A stretch of 18,016 nt of DNA from Rhizobium sp. Q54 (GTDB lineage: Bacteria > Pseudomonadota > Alphaproteobacteria > Rhizobiales > Beijerinckiaceae): the NCBI GenBank assembly GCA_945901195.1, contig CAMDKB010000029.1, forward strand, positions 1 to 18,016. The letters run 5' to 3'. A program made the position numbers and the translations under genes. This document shows, in pieces, positions 1-7,106 of the stretch; the stretch's first letter is position 1; the number at the start of each line of letters is the position of its first letter. The notes beneath the pieces were generated by a model. The model had not been told where the DNA came from and did not search any database. It saw only the letters and a list, made by a program, of their open reading frames with translations.

Positions 1-82
1 GGTTGTTGTCCCTGGTCCGCTTGGCCAGCCCACGAAGCTCGGCAGCGGAATAATCGGTTCGCAATTTCAAGGCTGAAGGCAT
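1..82 (-). mobile_element. IS630-type transposase gene, 5' end only (runs off window)
   Basis: On the minus strand an ATG at 82 opens a frame that stays open to the window edge (27 codons). It begins MPSALKLRTDYSAAELRGLA and continues KRTRDNN. The D/E-YS-x-x-(D/E)LR-x-LA pattern matches, from memory, the start of IS630-family transposases of Rhizobiales, whose next segment is a helix-turn-helix. A purine-rich Shine-Dalgarno (GAGGAGAG) sits 8 bases before the ATG, so this looks like a true gene start and not a random frame. Only the N-terminal tip is visible, so I cannot say whether the element is intact or where its terminal inverted repeat and TA target duplication lie. They should fall between about 83 and 296. 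The call is a recognised pattern on a short peptide, so moderate confidence. Confidence 0.62.
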
Positions 83-179
83 GGCGCGACTCTCCTCGCG
101 CCGAAAGAATCAGAATTTTCGTGTCGGGGGAATCCCCATGAGTCAGGACATCATGCCGTTGGGTATCACATCCAATCTA

Positions 180-208
180 TCGACAGGGGACCCTGGCTCG
201 TGTATAGC
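180..208 (+). promoter_or_regulatory. candidate sigma-70 promoter for rplS
   Basis: A -35 box TCGACA (180-185, five of six consensus bases) is followed after 17 bases by TATAGC (203-208, four of six). Transcription would start near 215, leaving an untranslated leader of about 80 bases before rplS. It would explain how rplS is expressed if the transposase gene upstream has cut it off from an rpsP-rimM-trmD operon. Sequence match only. Confidence 0.4.
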
Positions 209-296
209 CCCCATCGTTACCAACTGAAAACAAGCGTCCTCAAACGCACGCGTCGAGAATCTCAGGATATCTCCTAGCGAAAACAAGGAACTAGTC

Positions 297-734
297 ATGG
301 ATATCATCAGACAGCTCGAAGCCGAGCAGGTCGAGAAATTGGTCGCGATCCGCGCAATTCCGGAATTCCGGCCCGGCGACACCATTATCGTCAATGTGAA
401 GGTCAAGGAAGGCGAACGCAGCCGCGTTCAGGCTTTTGAAGGCGTGTGCATTGCCCGCTCCGGCCCAACCATCAACGAAAGCTTCACTGTTCGCAAAATT
501 TCCTATGGCGAAGGTGTTGAGCGCGTTTTCCCGATTTATTCACCGAACATCGATTCCATCAAGGTTATCCGCAAGGGCAAGGTGCGCCGCGCCAAGCTCT
601 ATTACCTGCGCGATCGCCGCGGTAAATCGGCTCGTATCGCCGAGCGTATCGACCATAGCCCCAAGGCCGTTGCCGAGAAGGCAGAAGCTGCAGCCCGCAA
701 GGCGCAGGCTCGGGCCGCTTCCAAGAAGGCCTGA
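297..734 (+). CDS. rplS: 50S ribosomal protein L19
   Basis: 145 residues. L19 sits at the 30S-50S interface of the ribosome and contributes to intersubunit bridges. The family core is unmistakable: FRPGDTIIVNVKV, RVQAFEGVCIARSG, NESFTVRKISYGEGVERVFP, then the basic segment GKVRRAKLYYLRDRRGKSARI. The last 30 or so residues are an Ala/Lys/Glu-rich tail common in alphaproteobacterial L19. The ATG at 297 has AAGGAA about 8 bases upstream, and no earlier start is plausible. In related genomes rplS normally follows trmD. Here a transposase gene start replaces that context, so a private promoter (180-208) is likely. A hairpin terminator follows 36 bases after the stop. Confidence 0.97.
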   Translation: MDIIRQLEAEQVEKLVAIRAIPEFRPGDTIIVNVKVKEGERSRVQAFEGVCIARSGPTINESFTVRKISYGEGVERVFPIYSPNIDSIKVIRKGKVRRAKLYYLRDRRGKSARIAERIDHSPKAVAEKAEAAARKAQARAASKKA

Positions 735-770
735 ACCGGTCACGGTCAGCAACGCGAACTATCTTTTCAG

Positions 771-801
771 GGCGCACGGATATTCCGTGCGCCTTTATTT
801 T
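771..801 (+). terminator. rho-independent terminator after rplS
   Basis: A perfect 10-bp stem, GGCGCACGGA (771-780) with TCCGTGCGCC (784-793), closes a 3-base loop and is followed by TTTATTTTG. The chaA remnant ends at 812 on the opposite strand, so the hairpin may also serve it. The T-run is clearly on the rplS side. Confidence 0.9.
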
Positions 802-811
802 GTTGGTGATC

Positions 812-1891
812 TCAGGGAATTATCGTGAAGAATAGAAAAGACGCGAATACGGCAAGGTGAACCACACCTTGAAGGATCGTTGTACGCCCGGTCCCCAGGG
901 TTATGACACCAAGAAAGACTGTTACAGCCAGTATCACGGTGTCTTTTTCACTTATTCCCAAATCAAGCGGCATCGAGAGCCAGATCGAAACGATTGCCAC
1001 AGCAGGGATGGTGAGGCCGATACTAGCCAGTGCTGATCCCAGCGCCAGGTTGAGGCTGGTCTGAAGCCTGTTGGCACGGGCAGCTCTGAGCGCGGCGACT
1101 CCTTCAGGCAAAAGAACCAAAAGTGCGATAACAATTCCCACCGCAGGTTTGGGTGCTCGCAAGGCAGTCAGTACGCCTTCCAGCGCGGGCGTAAGTGTTT
1201 TGGCAAGTCCAATCACGACCCCGAGCGAAATAACGAGCAGAATGACGCTGGTACGGGTCGCCTCCAGACGCGGATTATGGCTGTTGGTGATTTCGCCTTC
1301 GTCGACTGGCTGAAAATATTCGCGATGCCGCACAGTCTGAACGAATACGAACGAAATATAGAGGCAGAGCGAAACAAGGCCAGCAAAAATCAGTTACGGA
1401 TTTGAAAACGTCGCGCCAACTCCTCCGACGGTCACGTTGGGCACAATCATGGTGAGGGTCGTGAGAGCCGTCAAAACAGCAAGGGCGCTACTGGTGCCTT
1501 CGACGTGAAAATCCTGTTCGTGATGTCGTACGCCGCCTACCAGCAGGCTCAAGCCCACGATTCCGTTGCAGGCAATAATGACTGCCGCAAAGACTGTGTC
1601 ACGCGCCAGACCCGAACTTCCCTCAGGATGCGAAATCATCGCCGCCACGATGAGGCCCACCTCAATGATCGTCACGGCAACGGCCAGAACGAGTGTACCA
1701 AACGGCTCGCCAATCCGGTGAGCAATAACTTCGGCGTGATAGACAGCTGCGAAAACCGCTGCGATCAAAAGAATGAAAGCGGCAGAAGCGACCAGCCGGC
1801 CCGATCCCGTAAACGGTACACTCGCTAGAAGGCCAAGGCCAAGCGCCAGCCAGATACACGTCCACCAAGGCGTTCTGAGCGAAAAAGACAT
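812..1891 (-). pseudogene. chaA: ChaA-type Ca2+(Na+/K+)/H+ antiporter, broken by an in-frame TAA
   Basis: Read through, the frame from ATG 1891 to 812 gives 359 codon positions, close to the ~366-residue E. coli ChaA. The family is an inner-membrane cation/proton exchanger of the CaCA superfamily. Both alpha repeats are present: GEPFGTLVLAVAVTIIEVGL (residues 61-80) in the first half, and LLPEGVAALRAARANR followed by LGSALASIGLTIP in the second. Codon 166 is TAA (1394-1396), in the same frame on both sides: residues before it read GATFSNP and those after read LIFAGLVSLCLYISF. The break is therefore a single nonsense codon, not a frameshift, and CAA to TAA would suffice. It falls between the two repeats, so neither half should work alone. 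The next possible start (GTG 1333) lacks a Shine-Dalgarno. AGGAGG lies about 12 bases before the ATG. TTG 1897 is an alternative start. Confidence 0.85.
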
Positions 1892-2041
1892 CCTCAACGT
1901 TTGCCTCCTGACACAGTGATGGTTCCTATTTAAATGTAGAGCACTTGGTTTAACTGGAGCCCGGCAGCGTCTTTGCAATGCGGGAAAAGGCTGCCAATCT
2001 GGAACAGGCAATTCTCCTTGTGCATCGCAGAGGGGACGCGC

Positions 2042-2536
2042 ATGTTGCATCAGCGATTGGTTCATCTGAGAGTTCAACTCGTGAAAAGCTTGATACCTCT
2101 GGTCTTTGCAGCAGTTCTGGCTGGATCTGGCGCTGCTCACGCGCAGCAGTGTCTGCCTTTGCTCAATCAGCTGACCAAGCCGCTTATTCAAAGCGCTCTG
2201 AAAGCGGGTCAGGGCAAGGTCTGCCAGAAAGTCCCGCGATACACGCAGACACGATCGTTGAATGTTGCTGCCATCAAGGTCTGCCCGGAGGGCGAAGCCA
2301 TCGTCATTTCCGGTATAATCGACGTCACGTGAGGCACACCAGCGGATGCAATTCTGCCTGGTGAGATCAACGAAATCGTGGATTTTCAGGGGAAGTTCGA
2401 TCTTGCGGGCTGCGAACTGCGTGATGTCATAGTGAGCCCGCGAGGCGCTCTGGGCAAGGTGGTTGCCGGTGCGCTCGATCTCCAGGCGAGGCTCGCAAAC
2501 ACGTTGAACCGGCAGCTGGAAATGTTCTGCCGGTGA
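2042..2536 (+). pseudogene. small exported Cys-containing protein, broken by an in-frame TGA
   Basis: From ATG 2042 (AGAGGGG 7 bases upstream) the product begins with a signal peptide: a basic start, a hydrophobic core LIPLVFAAVLAGSGAA and a cleavage site near AHA-QQ (residues 33-35). Codon 97 is TGA (2330-2332). The same frame then continues for 67 more codons to TGA 2534-2536 with protein-like composition, including FQGKFDLAGCELRDVIV and ending MFCR. The mature part holds five cysteines, an odd number. A lost Cys codon (TGC/TGT to TGA) would give six, but CGA to TGA (Arg) is equally simple. The family is not recognised. The product would have been periplasmic. If the stop is genuine, only a 96-residue truncated precursor is made. 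It diverges from the broken chaA gene, with about 150 bases between them. Confidence 0.6.
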
Positions 2537-2560
2537 AATTAGCCTTTCAAGCGTGCTGCT

Positions 2561-2998
2561 TCAACTTCCAGCAGGTCCGTTCAGCATCCACCTGTGTCCG
2601 AAAGGATCTCGCAGGACGGCAAAGCGTGTACCCCAGAATGTATTTGATGGCGCGATTTCCTCCCGCGCCCCCATCGCTGTCACTCGCGTAAAAGTGTCGT
2701 CTACTTCTTTCGCAGAGCTGAATTCCAGACTGATGGTGACCGTGGCAAAGTCTTTGGGCAATGGCGTGCGGGTCTGCGTGAATTCGGGGAACATGTCGGC
2801 CAGCATTATGGTTCCGCCGTTGATCGAAAGTTCACAATGCATGATCCGGCCATCCAGCGAGGGCATCAATGCCTTCTGGATCGCGCCGAAGGCGGCCCCA
2901 TAAAACGCGATGGCAGCCGAGGCTGGCGACACTGTCAGATAGGGTGCAACCGGTGGCCGTGCCGGGCTTTTCCGTTGATCGTTTCCTGATTCAGCCAT
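2561..2998 (-). CDS. VOC (glyoxalase/bleomycin-resistance fold), PhnB-like protein
   Basis: 145 residues. ATG 2998 was chosen because AAAGGAGAG lies just upstream; the frame stays open farther (to 3130), but that part is not protein-like. The chain has the layout of PhnB/YdcE-like VOC proteins: a first beta-alpha unit VAPYLTVSPASAAIAFYGAAFG (residues 17-38), then GRIMHCELSINGGTIMLAD (50-68) and the closing RFAVLRDPFGHRWMLN (125-140), the usual family signature. VOC members bind a metal or small molecule between paired modules. Family members act as isomerases, dioxygenases or resistance proteins, and many have no known substrate, so no reaction is assigned. The protein is cytosolic, with no signal peptide. 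It diverges from leuC (163 bases between starts) and converges on the broken exported-protein gene. Confidence 0.8.
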   Translation of the reverse strand: MAESGNDQRKSPARPPVAPYLTVSPASAAIAFYGAAFGAIQKALMPSLDGRIMHCELSINGGTIMLADMFPEFTQTRTPLPKDFATVTISLEFSSAKEVDDTFTRVTAMGAREEIAPSNTFWGTRFAVLRDPFGHRWMLNGPAGS

Positions 2999-3161
2999 TG
3001 GCTCTCTCCTTTGTCCGTGCCAGACTTGTGCGGAGTCTTGCGCAAAGCACTTTCCCGCCGCGCCGCGAACGGCTAGAAAGCAGGCCTCATTGCCGGAAGA
3101 CGGGCGGATGCCATAGGGGGCCTCGTTCAAGCTGCCGGAATCACAGAGGTTTTATCGTATC

Positions 3162-4580
3162 ATGGCCAAGCCGCGCACGCTCTATGACAAAATCTGGGAT
3201 GATCACGTGGTTGACGTTCAGCCCGATGGCACCACATTGCTCTATATTGACCGCCACCTTGTTCATGAAGTGACGTCGCCGCAGGCCTTCGAAGGCTTGC
3301 GCATTTCCAGTCGCAAGATCCGCGCTCCGGAAAAAGCCCTCTGTGTGGTAGACCACAATATTCCCACCACGGATCGCTCCCAGCCGATCGAAGACGACGA
3401 AAGCCGCACACAAATCGCGCAGATGGCGACGAACGCCAAGGATTTCGGCCTCGAATATTATGATGGGACAGATATCCGCCAGGGTATCGTTCACATAATC
3501 GGACCTGAACAAGGCTTCACTCTGCCGGGCACCACCATTGTTTGTGGCGACAGCCACACGGCGACCCATGGAGCGTTCGGCGCTCTGGCGCAGGGCATCG
3601 GCACATCAGAAGTTGAGCATGTGCTGGCGACCCAAACACTGATCCAGCGCAAATCGAAAAACATGCGCGTCACTGTTGATGGTAAACTTAGCGATGGCGT
3701 GACCGCCAAGGACATCATCCTGGCCATCATCGGCGAAATCGGCACGGCCGGCGGCACCGGCAGCGTGATCGAATATGATGGTGAAGCCATTCGCGCACTG
3801 TCGATGGAAGGCCGCATGACGGTCTGCAACATGTCTATCGAGGGCGGCGCTCGCGGTGGTATGGTTGCACCGGATGAGAAAACCTATGCCTATCTCAAGG
3901 GTCGCCCGAAAGCGCCCAAGGGCGAGCAATGGGATCAGGCCGTCAAATATTGGGATACATTGCGCTCTGATCCAGGCGCGTATTTCGACAAGGAAGTGCG
4001 GCTGGATGCGGCCAAACTGCCGCCTATCGTGACCTGGGGTACGTCTCCCGAAGACGTCGCGACCATTGGCGGAACCGTGCCGCGCATGGAAGACGCAACG
4101 ACCGACGCCATGCGCAACAAGCTCACCCGCGCCTTTGCATACATGGGCCTGAAGGGCGGCGAGAAGATTACCGATCTGGAAATCGACCGCGCGTTCATCG
4201 GCTCCTGCACCAATGGCCGTATCGAGGATCTACGCTCGGCTGCGGAAATCGCAAAGATTGCCATTGCGCGGGGACAAAAAGTATCCTCGCGTGTGAACGC
4301 GATGGTGGTGCCGGGCTCGGGCCTTGTTAAGGCGCAGGCGGAAGCCGAAGGCCTGGACAAGATCTTTATCGAGGCAGGTTTCGAATGGCGCGAACCGGGC
4401 TGCTCCATGTGCCTTGCCATGAACCCGGATAAGCTGGCGCCGGGCGAACGCTGCGCCTCGACATCGAACCGCAATTTTGAGGGACGGCAGGGGTTCAAGG
4501 GCCGCACGCATCTGGTTTCCCCAGCCATGGCGGCGGCGGCGGCAATCGCAGGAAAGTTCGTCGATATCAGGAACTGGTAA
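3162..4580 (+). CDS. leuC: 3-isopropylmalate dehydratase large subunit
   Basis: 472 residues, normal family length. With LeuD it interconverts 2- and 3-isopropylmalate, the second step of leucine synthesis, using a [4Fe-4S] cluster in the cytosol. The three cluster cysteines are present: C349 in GSCTNGRIEDL, and C414 and C417 in PGCSMCLAMN. Other aconitase-family signatures include VVDHNIPTTDR, CGDSHTATHGAFGALAQGIG and VPGSG. The gene looks intact. The ATG at 3162 has only a weak AGAGG about 12 bases upstream, yet the MAKPRTLYDKIWDDHVV start is typical. I saw no convincing promoter or leucine leader peptide in the 163-base divergent region. leuD is not adjacent but about 2.5 kb downstream on the same strand, and a strong hairpin follows leuC, so the two are probably transcribed separately. 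Confidence 0.97.
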   Translation: MAKPRTLYDKIWDDHVVDVQPDGTTLLYIDRHLVHEVTSPQAFEGLRISSRKIRAPEKALCVVDHNIPTTDRSQPIEDDESRTQIAQMATNAKDFGLEYYDGTDIRQGIVHIIGPEQGFTLPGTTIVCGDSHTATHGAFGALAQGIGTSEVEHVLATQTLIQRKSKNMRVTVDGKLSDGVTAKDIILAIIGEIGTAGGTGSVIEYDGEAIRALSMEGRMTVCNMSIEGGARGGMVAPDEKTYAYLKGRPKAPKGEQWDQAVKYWDTLRSDPGAYFDKEVRLDAAKLPPIVTWGTSPEDVATIGGTVPRMEDATTDAMRNKLTRAFAYMGLKGGEKITDLEIDRAFIGSCTNGRIEDLRSAAEIAKIAIARGQKVSSRVNAMVVPGSGLVKAQAEAEGLDKIFIEAGFEWREPGCSMCLAMNPDKLAPGERCASTSNRNFEGRQGFKGRTHLVSPAMAAAAAIAGKFVDIRNW

Positions 4581-4607
4581 TTTTCAGCCTGACTTAAAAT
4601 GCAAAAG

Positions 4608-4640
4608 AGCCGGATGCGGGGCACCGCATCCGGCTTTTGC
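4608..4640. terminator. bidirectional hairpin terminator between leuC and the Gly/His-rich gene
   Basis: A perfect 12-bp stem, AGCCGGATGCGG (4608-4619) with CCGCATCCGGCT (4624-4635), closes the loop GGCA. On the plus strand TTTTGC follows. On the minus strand the run AAAA at 4603-4606 gives TTTT. It lies between convergent genes ending at 4580 and 4652 and should stop both. Confidence 0.88.
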
Positions 4641-4651
4641 TTGCGCAGGGC

Positions 4652-4978
4652 TTAGTAATACAGCGGGCGCGCGCAGACGTTCACATATTTGTGGCCATAT
4701 GGGGTCCAGCGGGTGCGCCAGCAGCTGCCACCGTATCCACCGCCGTAGCTGACGACACGCACGCCGCCCCAGCGATGGCCATACCCCCGGTACCCGTATC
4801 CGCCGTGGCGGTAACCACCGCCGTGGTGGCCGAATCCGCCGCCGTGATGTCCACCACCGTGGAAGCCGTGCCCGCCGCCATGTCCGCCAAAGCCGCCCTT
4901 GGCTTCGGCTGACGTTGTTGCGAGAGCTGCGATGCCGATGGTGCCTGCTGCAGCGACTGCGATAAGAAACTTGTTCAT
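4652..4978 (-). CDS. Gly/His-rich exported small protein
   Basis: 108 residues. A Sec signal peptide (MNKFLIAVAAAGTIGIAALA, cleavage near AEA-KG at residue 26/27) precedes a low-complexity block of GGH, GGG and GY units (residues 28-85). A short non-repetitive tail with two cysteines follows (C87 in SCWRTRWTP and C102 in VNVCARPLYY). Comparable Gly/His/Tyr-rich exported proteins with a CW...TPxG...VNVC tail are, from memory, frequent in Rhizobiales and have no established function. Histidine clusters suggest metal binding, and the two cysteines could pair in the periplasm; both are inferences. GAAGG lies about 10 bases before the ATG. The coding DNA is itself made of degenerate GGY/CAY triplet repeats, so slippage-driven length variation is plausible. 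It shares a bidirectional terminator with leuC. Confidence 0.78.
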   Translation of the reverse strand: MNKFLIAVAAAGTIGIAALATTSAEAKGGFGGHGGGHGFHGGGHHGGGFGHHGGGYRHGGYGYRGYGHRWGGVRVVSYGGGYGGSCWRTRWTPYGHKYVNVCARPLYY

Positions 4979-5118
4979 GATCTTGCTACCTTCAAGTTGG
5001 ACGCGAGCTGTTGTTCAGGTCTCGCGCAGCGGGGTTATCCCGTTGCTGTGAGGTGAATATGCAGCACGTGTGAACCTGAAGATGTGCCGATGCGCACGAT
5101 GCATTCCTCGCGGTTTCG

Positions 5119-5391
5119 ATGGCAATATTTTCAAACGCAGATTATCGTGACGTTATGGACAAGGCAGACAACAGGCGGAACAATGAAGCACGCGAAGCTC
5201 TGTTGCGTGTGGAGTCGGATTCGAAAAGTTTCATTACTGGTTCAGCAAACGCCGGGAATGATGGAACTTCGCGAGCCGATGACGAAGCCACCGATCCCGT
5301 TGTGAAATGGGCGACGCGCCTGGGCCGGACATTTGCCTGGATTGCATGCGTTCTGCTCATCATCAATCTCTTCACGCACTGGTTCTTCTGA
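5119..5391 (+). CDS. small hypothetical membrane protein
   Basis: Up to 90 residues, of no recognised family. The first ~65 residues are polar and charged, rich in Asn/Asp/Arg, and should be soluble. The C-terminus is one hydrophobic segment, FAWIACVLLIINLFTHWFF (residues 72-90), with RLGR just before it. It is therefore probably a tail-anchored or single-pass inner-membrane protein with its bulk in the cytosol. The start is uncertain: neither ATG 5119 nor ATG 5155 (78 residues, MDKADNRRNNEAREALLRV) has a clear Shine-Dalgarno. The stop lies 16 bases before the metallopeptidase start, so the two genes are probably co-transcribed. That is the only hint of a functional link. Confidence 0.55.
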   Translation: MAIFSNADYRDVMDKADNRRNNEAREALLRVESDSKSFITGSANAGNDGTSRADDEATDPVVKWATRLGRTFAWIACVLLIINLFTHWFF

Positions 5392-5407
5392 TCATGGGCT
5401 CACACTG

Positions 5408-5836
5408 ATGAACGATCTCCCAAACGATCTCCCTTGGACCAAAAGACACGCCCCTTCCCTTGCCGATTTCGAAGCGATGGCGGAACTGGCTTTCGCTGCA
5501 TTGCCTGAAGATTTTCGCAAGCTTTGTGAAGGCGTAATCATCAGGATCGAGGACTTTCCCGCTGACGACGTCCTCGATGCCATGGAGGCCGAAACCGAGT
5601 ACGACCTCCTGGGCCTGTTTCAGGGGCGCGGTCTCGCCCAGGGAAAGACGCAGGCCTACACCGGCGAAATGCCAAACATGGTTTTCCTCTACCGCCGTCC
5701 GATCCTCGATTACTGGGCTGAACATGAGGAAACGCTCGGGGCTGTGGTTACCCATGTGCTGGTCCATGAAATAGGTCATCACTTCGGCTTCAGCGACGAG
5801 GACATGGAGCGCATTGAAAAATCGGTTGCGCCTTGA
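5408..5836 (+). CDS. zincin-like metallopeptidase family protein (HEXXH, DUF1025 type)
   Basis: 142 residues from ATG 5408. The frame is open from further upstream, but that part overlaps the previous gene and is discarded. The signature is HEIGHHFGFSDED (residues 120-132): H120, E121 and H124 form the HEXXH zinc site and D130 is the likely third ligand, as in the minimal-gluzincin/DUF1025 family found throughout actinobacteria and proteobacteria. The N-terminal half (FEAMAELAFAALPEDFRKL) and YDLLGLFQG also fit that family, whose members are short, cytosolic and of unknown substrate. Residues PNMVFLYRRPIL (89-100) precede the zinc helix. There is no signal peptide. The Shine-Dalgarno is weak, and coupling to the gene 16 bases upstream may compensate. 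The fold call is strong; that it cleaves protein substrates is inference. Confidence 0.85.
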   Translation: MNDLPNDLPWTKRHAPSLADFEAMAELAFAALPEDFRKLCEGVIIRIEDFPADDVLDAMEAETEYDLLGLFQGRGLAQGKTQAYTGEMPNMVFLYRRPILDYWAEHEETLGAVVTHVLVHEIGHHFGFSDEDMERIEKSVAP

Positions 5837-5901
5837 CGTTATGGCCGAGCGCGGCATTCCTGCCACACGTCGCAAAAAAAAGACAAGGCGCTTCGATCAG
5901 T

Positions 5902-5929
5902 TTGACAGGCTTGTGCTATCGTGATTCTG
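5902..5929 (+). promoter_or_regulatory. candidate promoter for the outer-membrane protein gene
   Basis: A perfect TTGACA (5902-5907) is followed after 16 bases by ATTCTG (5924-5929), a poor -10 box, which is usual in alphaproteobacteria. The start codon of the next gene lies about 48 bases downstream. Sequence match only. Confidence 0.35.
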
Positions 5930-5976
5930 CGTGGCTTCAGATTTCAGCTCCCATTCCTCATGGACGCAGCAACAAG

Positions 5977-7020
5977 ATGAAATTCCAAAATGACAAGCGC
6001 CAAAGTGCGCAGGCTGCAAACCCATCGCTCGCTTTTTCGGGCAGGACATTCGTGCGCGCCGCCATTATGAGTACAGTGGTTCTGGTCGCCACCAGCGCTG
6101 CGATGGCGCAACCGATCTCGCTCCTGCCACCAACTTACTATACCTACGACACGACCACGAATGTAGGCGCGATAACCCAGTCGCAAATGATCACCAACCG
6201 AATCTTGGCCAACGTGCTGCTGGGCGGTAACGAACAGATCAATTGTTCCAATTGCGTCAGCGCATTTGGCTCCGTGGGTTCTTTCAGCGCGGGCGCACAT
6301 GGGCGCTACAACTTCAATGGGCAGTTGTCGATTCTGGGCGGCGTCGCTATAAGCCAGTATCATGGCAAAGGCTATCAGGCGACGAGCGTCCCGATTCTTG
6401 CCGGTGCGTTTCGCTATGATTTCGCAGATTCCGGCTGGGCTCGCCCCTATATCGATGTCGGTCTTGTCGCCTCGCCGGGCCAGTCGTTCCGTATCACGCG
6501 CAATTATTTCAACGGCGGCGTTCCGGCCACCGGCATAGGCAAGCCCGATGGCAACAGTCTGTCGGCCTTTGCCAAGGCAGGCTGGGTTTTCCGGGTAACA
6601 GGCCGCGATGAAATCTCCGTATTCGGCGAAGTCTGGCGCTCCTGGCAGCGCATGGGCTCCTATGTGGAAACACCCGTGCCGCCAATGCCGGCCATCTTCC
6701 CGGCAGCCACCGATGTCATGACCATCGGCAAGATTGGTGCGCAGTGGACCCATCTTTGGGGGACGTCCATCGAGACTCACCTGAATGGCGGGGTTGCGCG
6801 CACGTTTGGCACCAGCTCGTCTCTCCACGGGACCCTGAATGGTGTCGGCGCACTGACGCTGACGGGCCTCAAGGAACGCACCTATTTTGAGTATGGTGCG
6901 CGCATAGGCTACCGGATAACGCCCAAACTGGTGCTCGATGTGTTCGCCAATGGCGCCATCATGGGTGGGCCGATCGGCAATCAGATCCATGTGGGAAGCG
7001 CGCTACGCTACCATTATTGA
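5977..7020 (+). CDS. outer-membrane beta-barrel protein
   Basis: 347 residues from ATG 5977. An upstream extension of the frame to 5833 overlaps the previous gene and covers its promoter, so it is rejected. A long polar N-region precedes the hydrophobic core AAIMSTVVLVATSAA and a cleavage site near AMA-QP (residues 42-45). The mature chain alternates polar and hydrophobic residues in many short stretches, for example SILGGVAISQYHG, AGAFRYDF, RPYIDVGLVA, AFAKAGWVFRV and EISVFGEVW. It ends ALRYHY, a terminal aromatic residue as expected for BAM-inserted barrels. It resembles, from memory, autotransporter-type or opacity-like beta-barrel proteins of Bradyrhizobium and Methylobacterium. A passenger domain is absent. 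A CxxC pair (C90, C93 in INCSNCV) near the mature N-terminus is unusual for such proteins. Role unknown; porin or adhesin are possibilities only. Confidence 0.7.
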   Translation: MKFQNDKRQSAQAANPSLAFSGRTFVRAAIMSTVVLVATSAAMAQPISLLPPTYYTYDTTTNVGAITQSQMITNRILANVLLGGNEQINCSNCVSAFGSVGSFSAGAHGRYNFNGQLSILGGVAISQYHGKGYQATSVPILAGAFRYDFADSGWARPYIDVGLVASPGQSFRITRNYFNGGVPATGIGKPDGNSLSAFAKAGWVFRVTGRDEISVFGEVWRSWQRMGSYVETPVPPMPAIFPAATDVMTIGKIGAQWTHLWGTSIETHLNGGVARTFGTSSSLHGTLNGVGALTLTGLKERTYFEYGARIGYRITPKLVLDVFANGAIMGGPIGNQIHVGSALRYHY

Positions 7021-7047
7021 CCGCTGCGGATTTCCGGCCCGAAGAGG

Positions 7048-7077
7048 CTGACAAACCCTGATGTGATCGTGTAGAAC
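7048..7077 (+). promoter_or_regulatory. candidate promoter for leuD
   Basis: CTGACA (7048-7053) and TAGAAC (7072-7077) are separated by 18 bases and lie 30 bases before the leuD start. This would give leuD its own promoter, consistent with its distance from leuC. Confidence 0.35.
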
Positions 7078-7106
7078 CCTGCCAGCTTCAGACAGGATGA
7101 ACGACC

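Noticed and set aside
436..828. Plus-strand frame overlapping rplS in another phase
   Set aside because: It crosses the rplS stop and the terminator hairpin and has no start signal, so it is a shadow.
1333..1333. GTG restart for the second half of chaA as an independent half-size antiporter gene
   Set aside because: No Shine-Dalgarno precedes it and it starts after conserved sequence that lies in the same frame directly behind the stop codon.
1892..2191. N-terminal extension of the chaA frame on the minus strand (about 100 residues upstream of ATG 1891)
   Set aside because: It is antisense to the signal-peptide gene at 2042, has no membrane-protein character, and the ChaA family length and a Shine-Dalgarno support ATG 1891.
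2330..2332. Recoded UGA (selenocysteine or readthrough) in the small exported protein
   Set aside because: No downstream hairpin of the expected type was found and the adjacent chaA gene is broken by an unrelated TAA, so ordinary gene decay is simpler.
5027..5050. Hairpin-like CAGCGGGG/CCCG..GCTG in the leader of the Gly/His-rich gene
   Set aside because: Pairing is interrupted by an internal loop and only three GC pairs close the core. Not convincing as a regulatory RNA.
5944..6990. Long open frame of 348 residues opposite the outer-membrane protein gene
   Set aside because: Its sequence has no domain-like features and is the codon shadow of the plus-strand gene, which has a signal peptide and barrel pattern.
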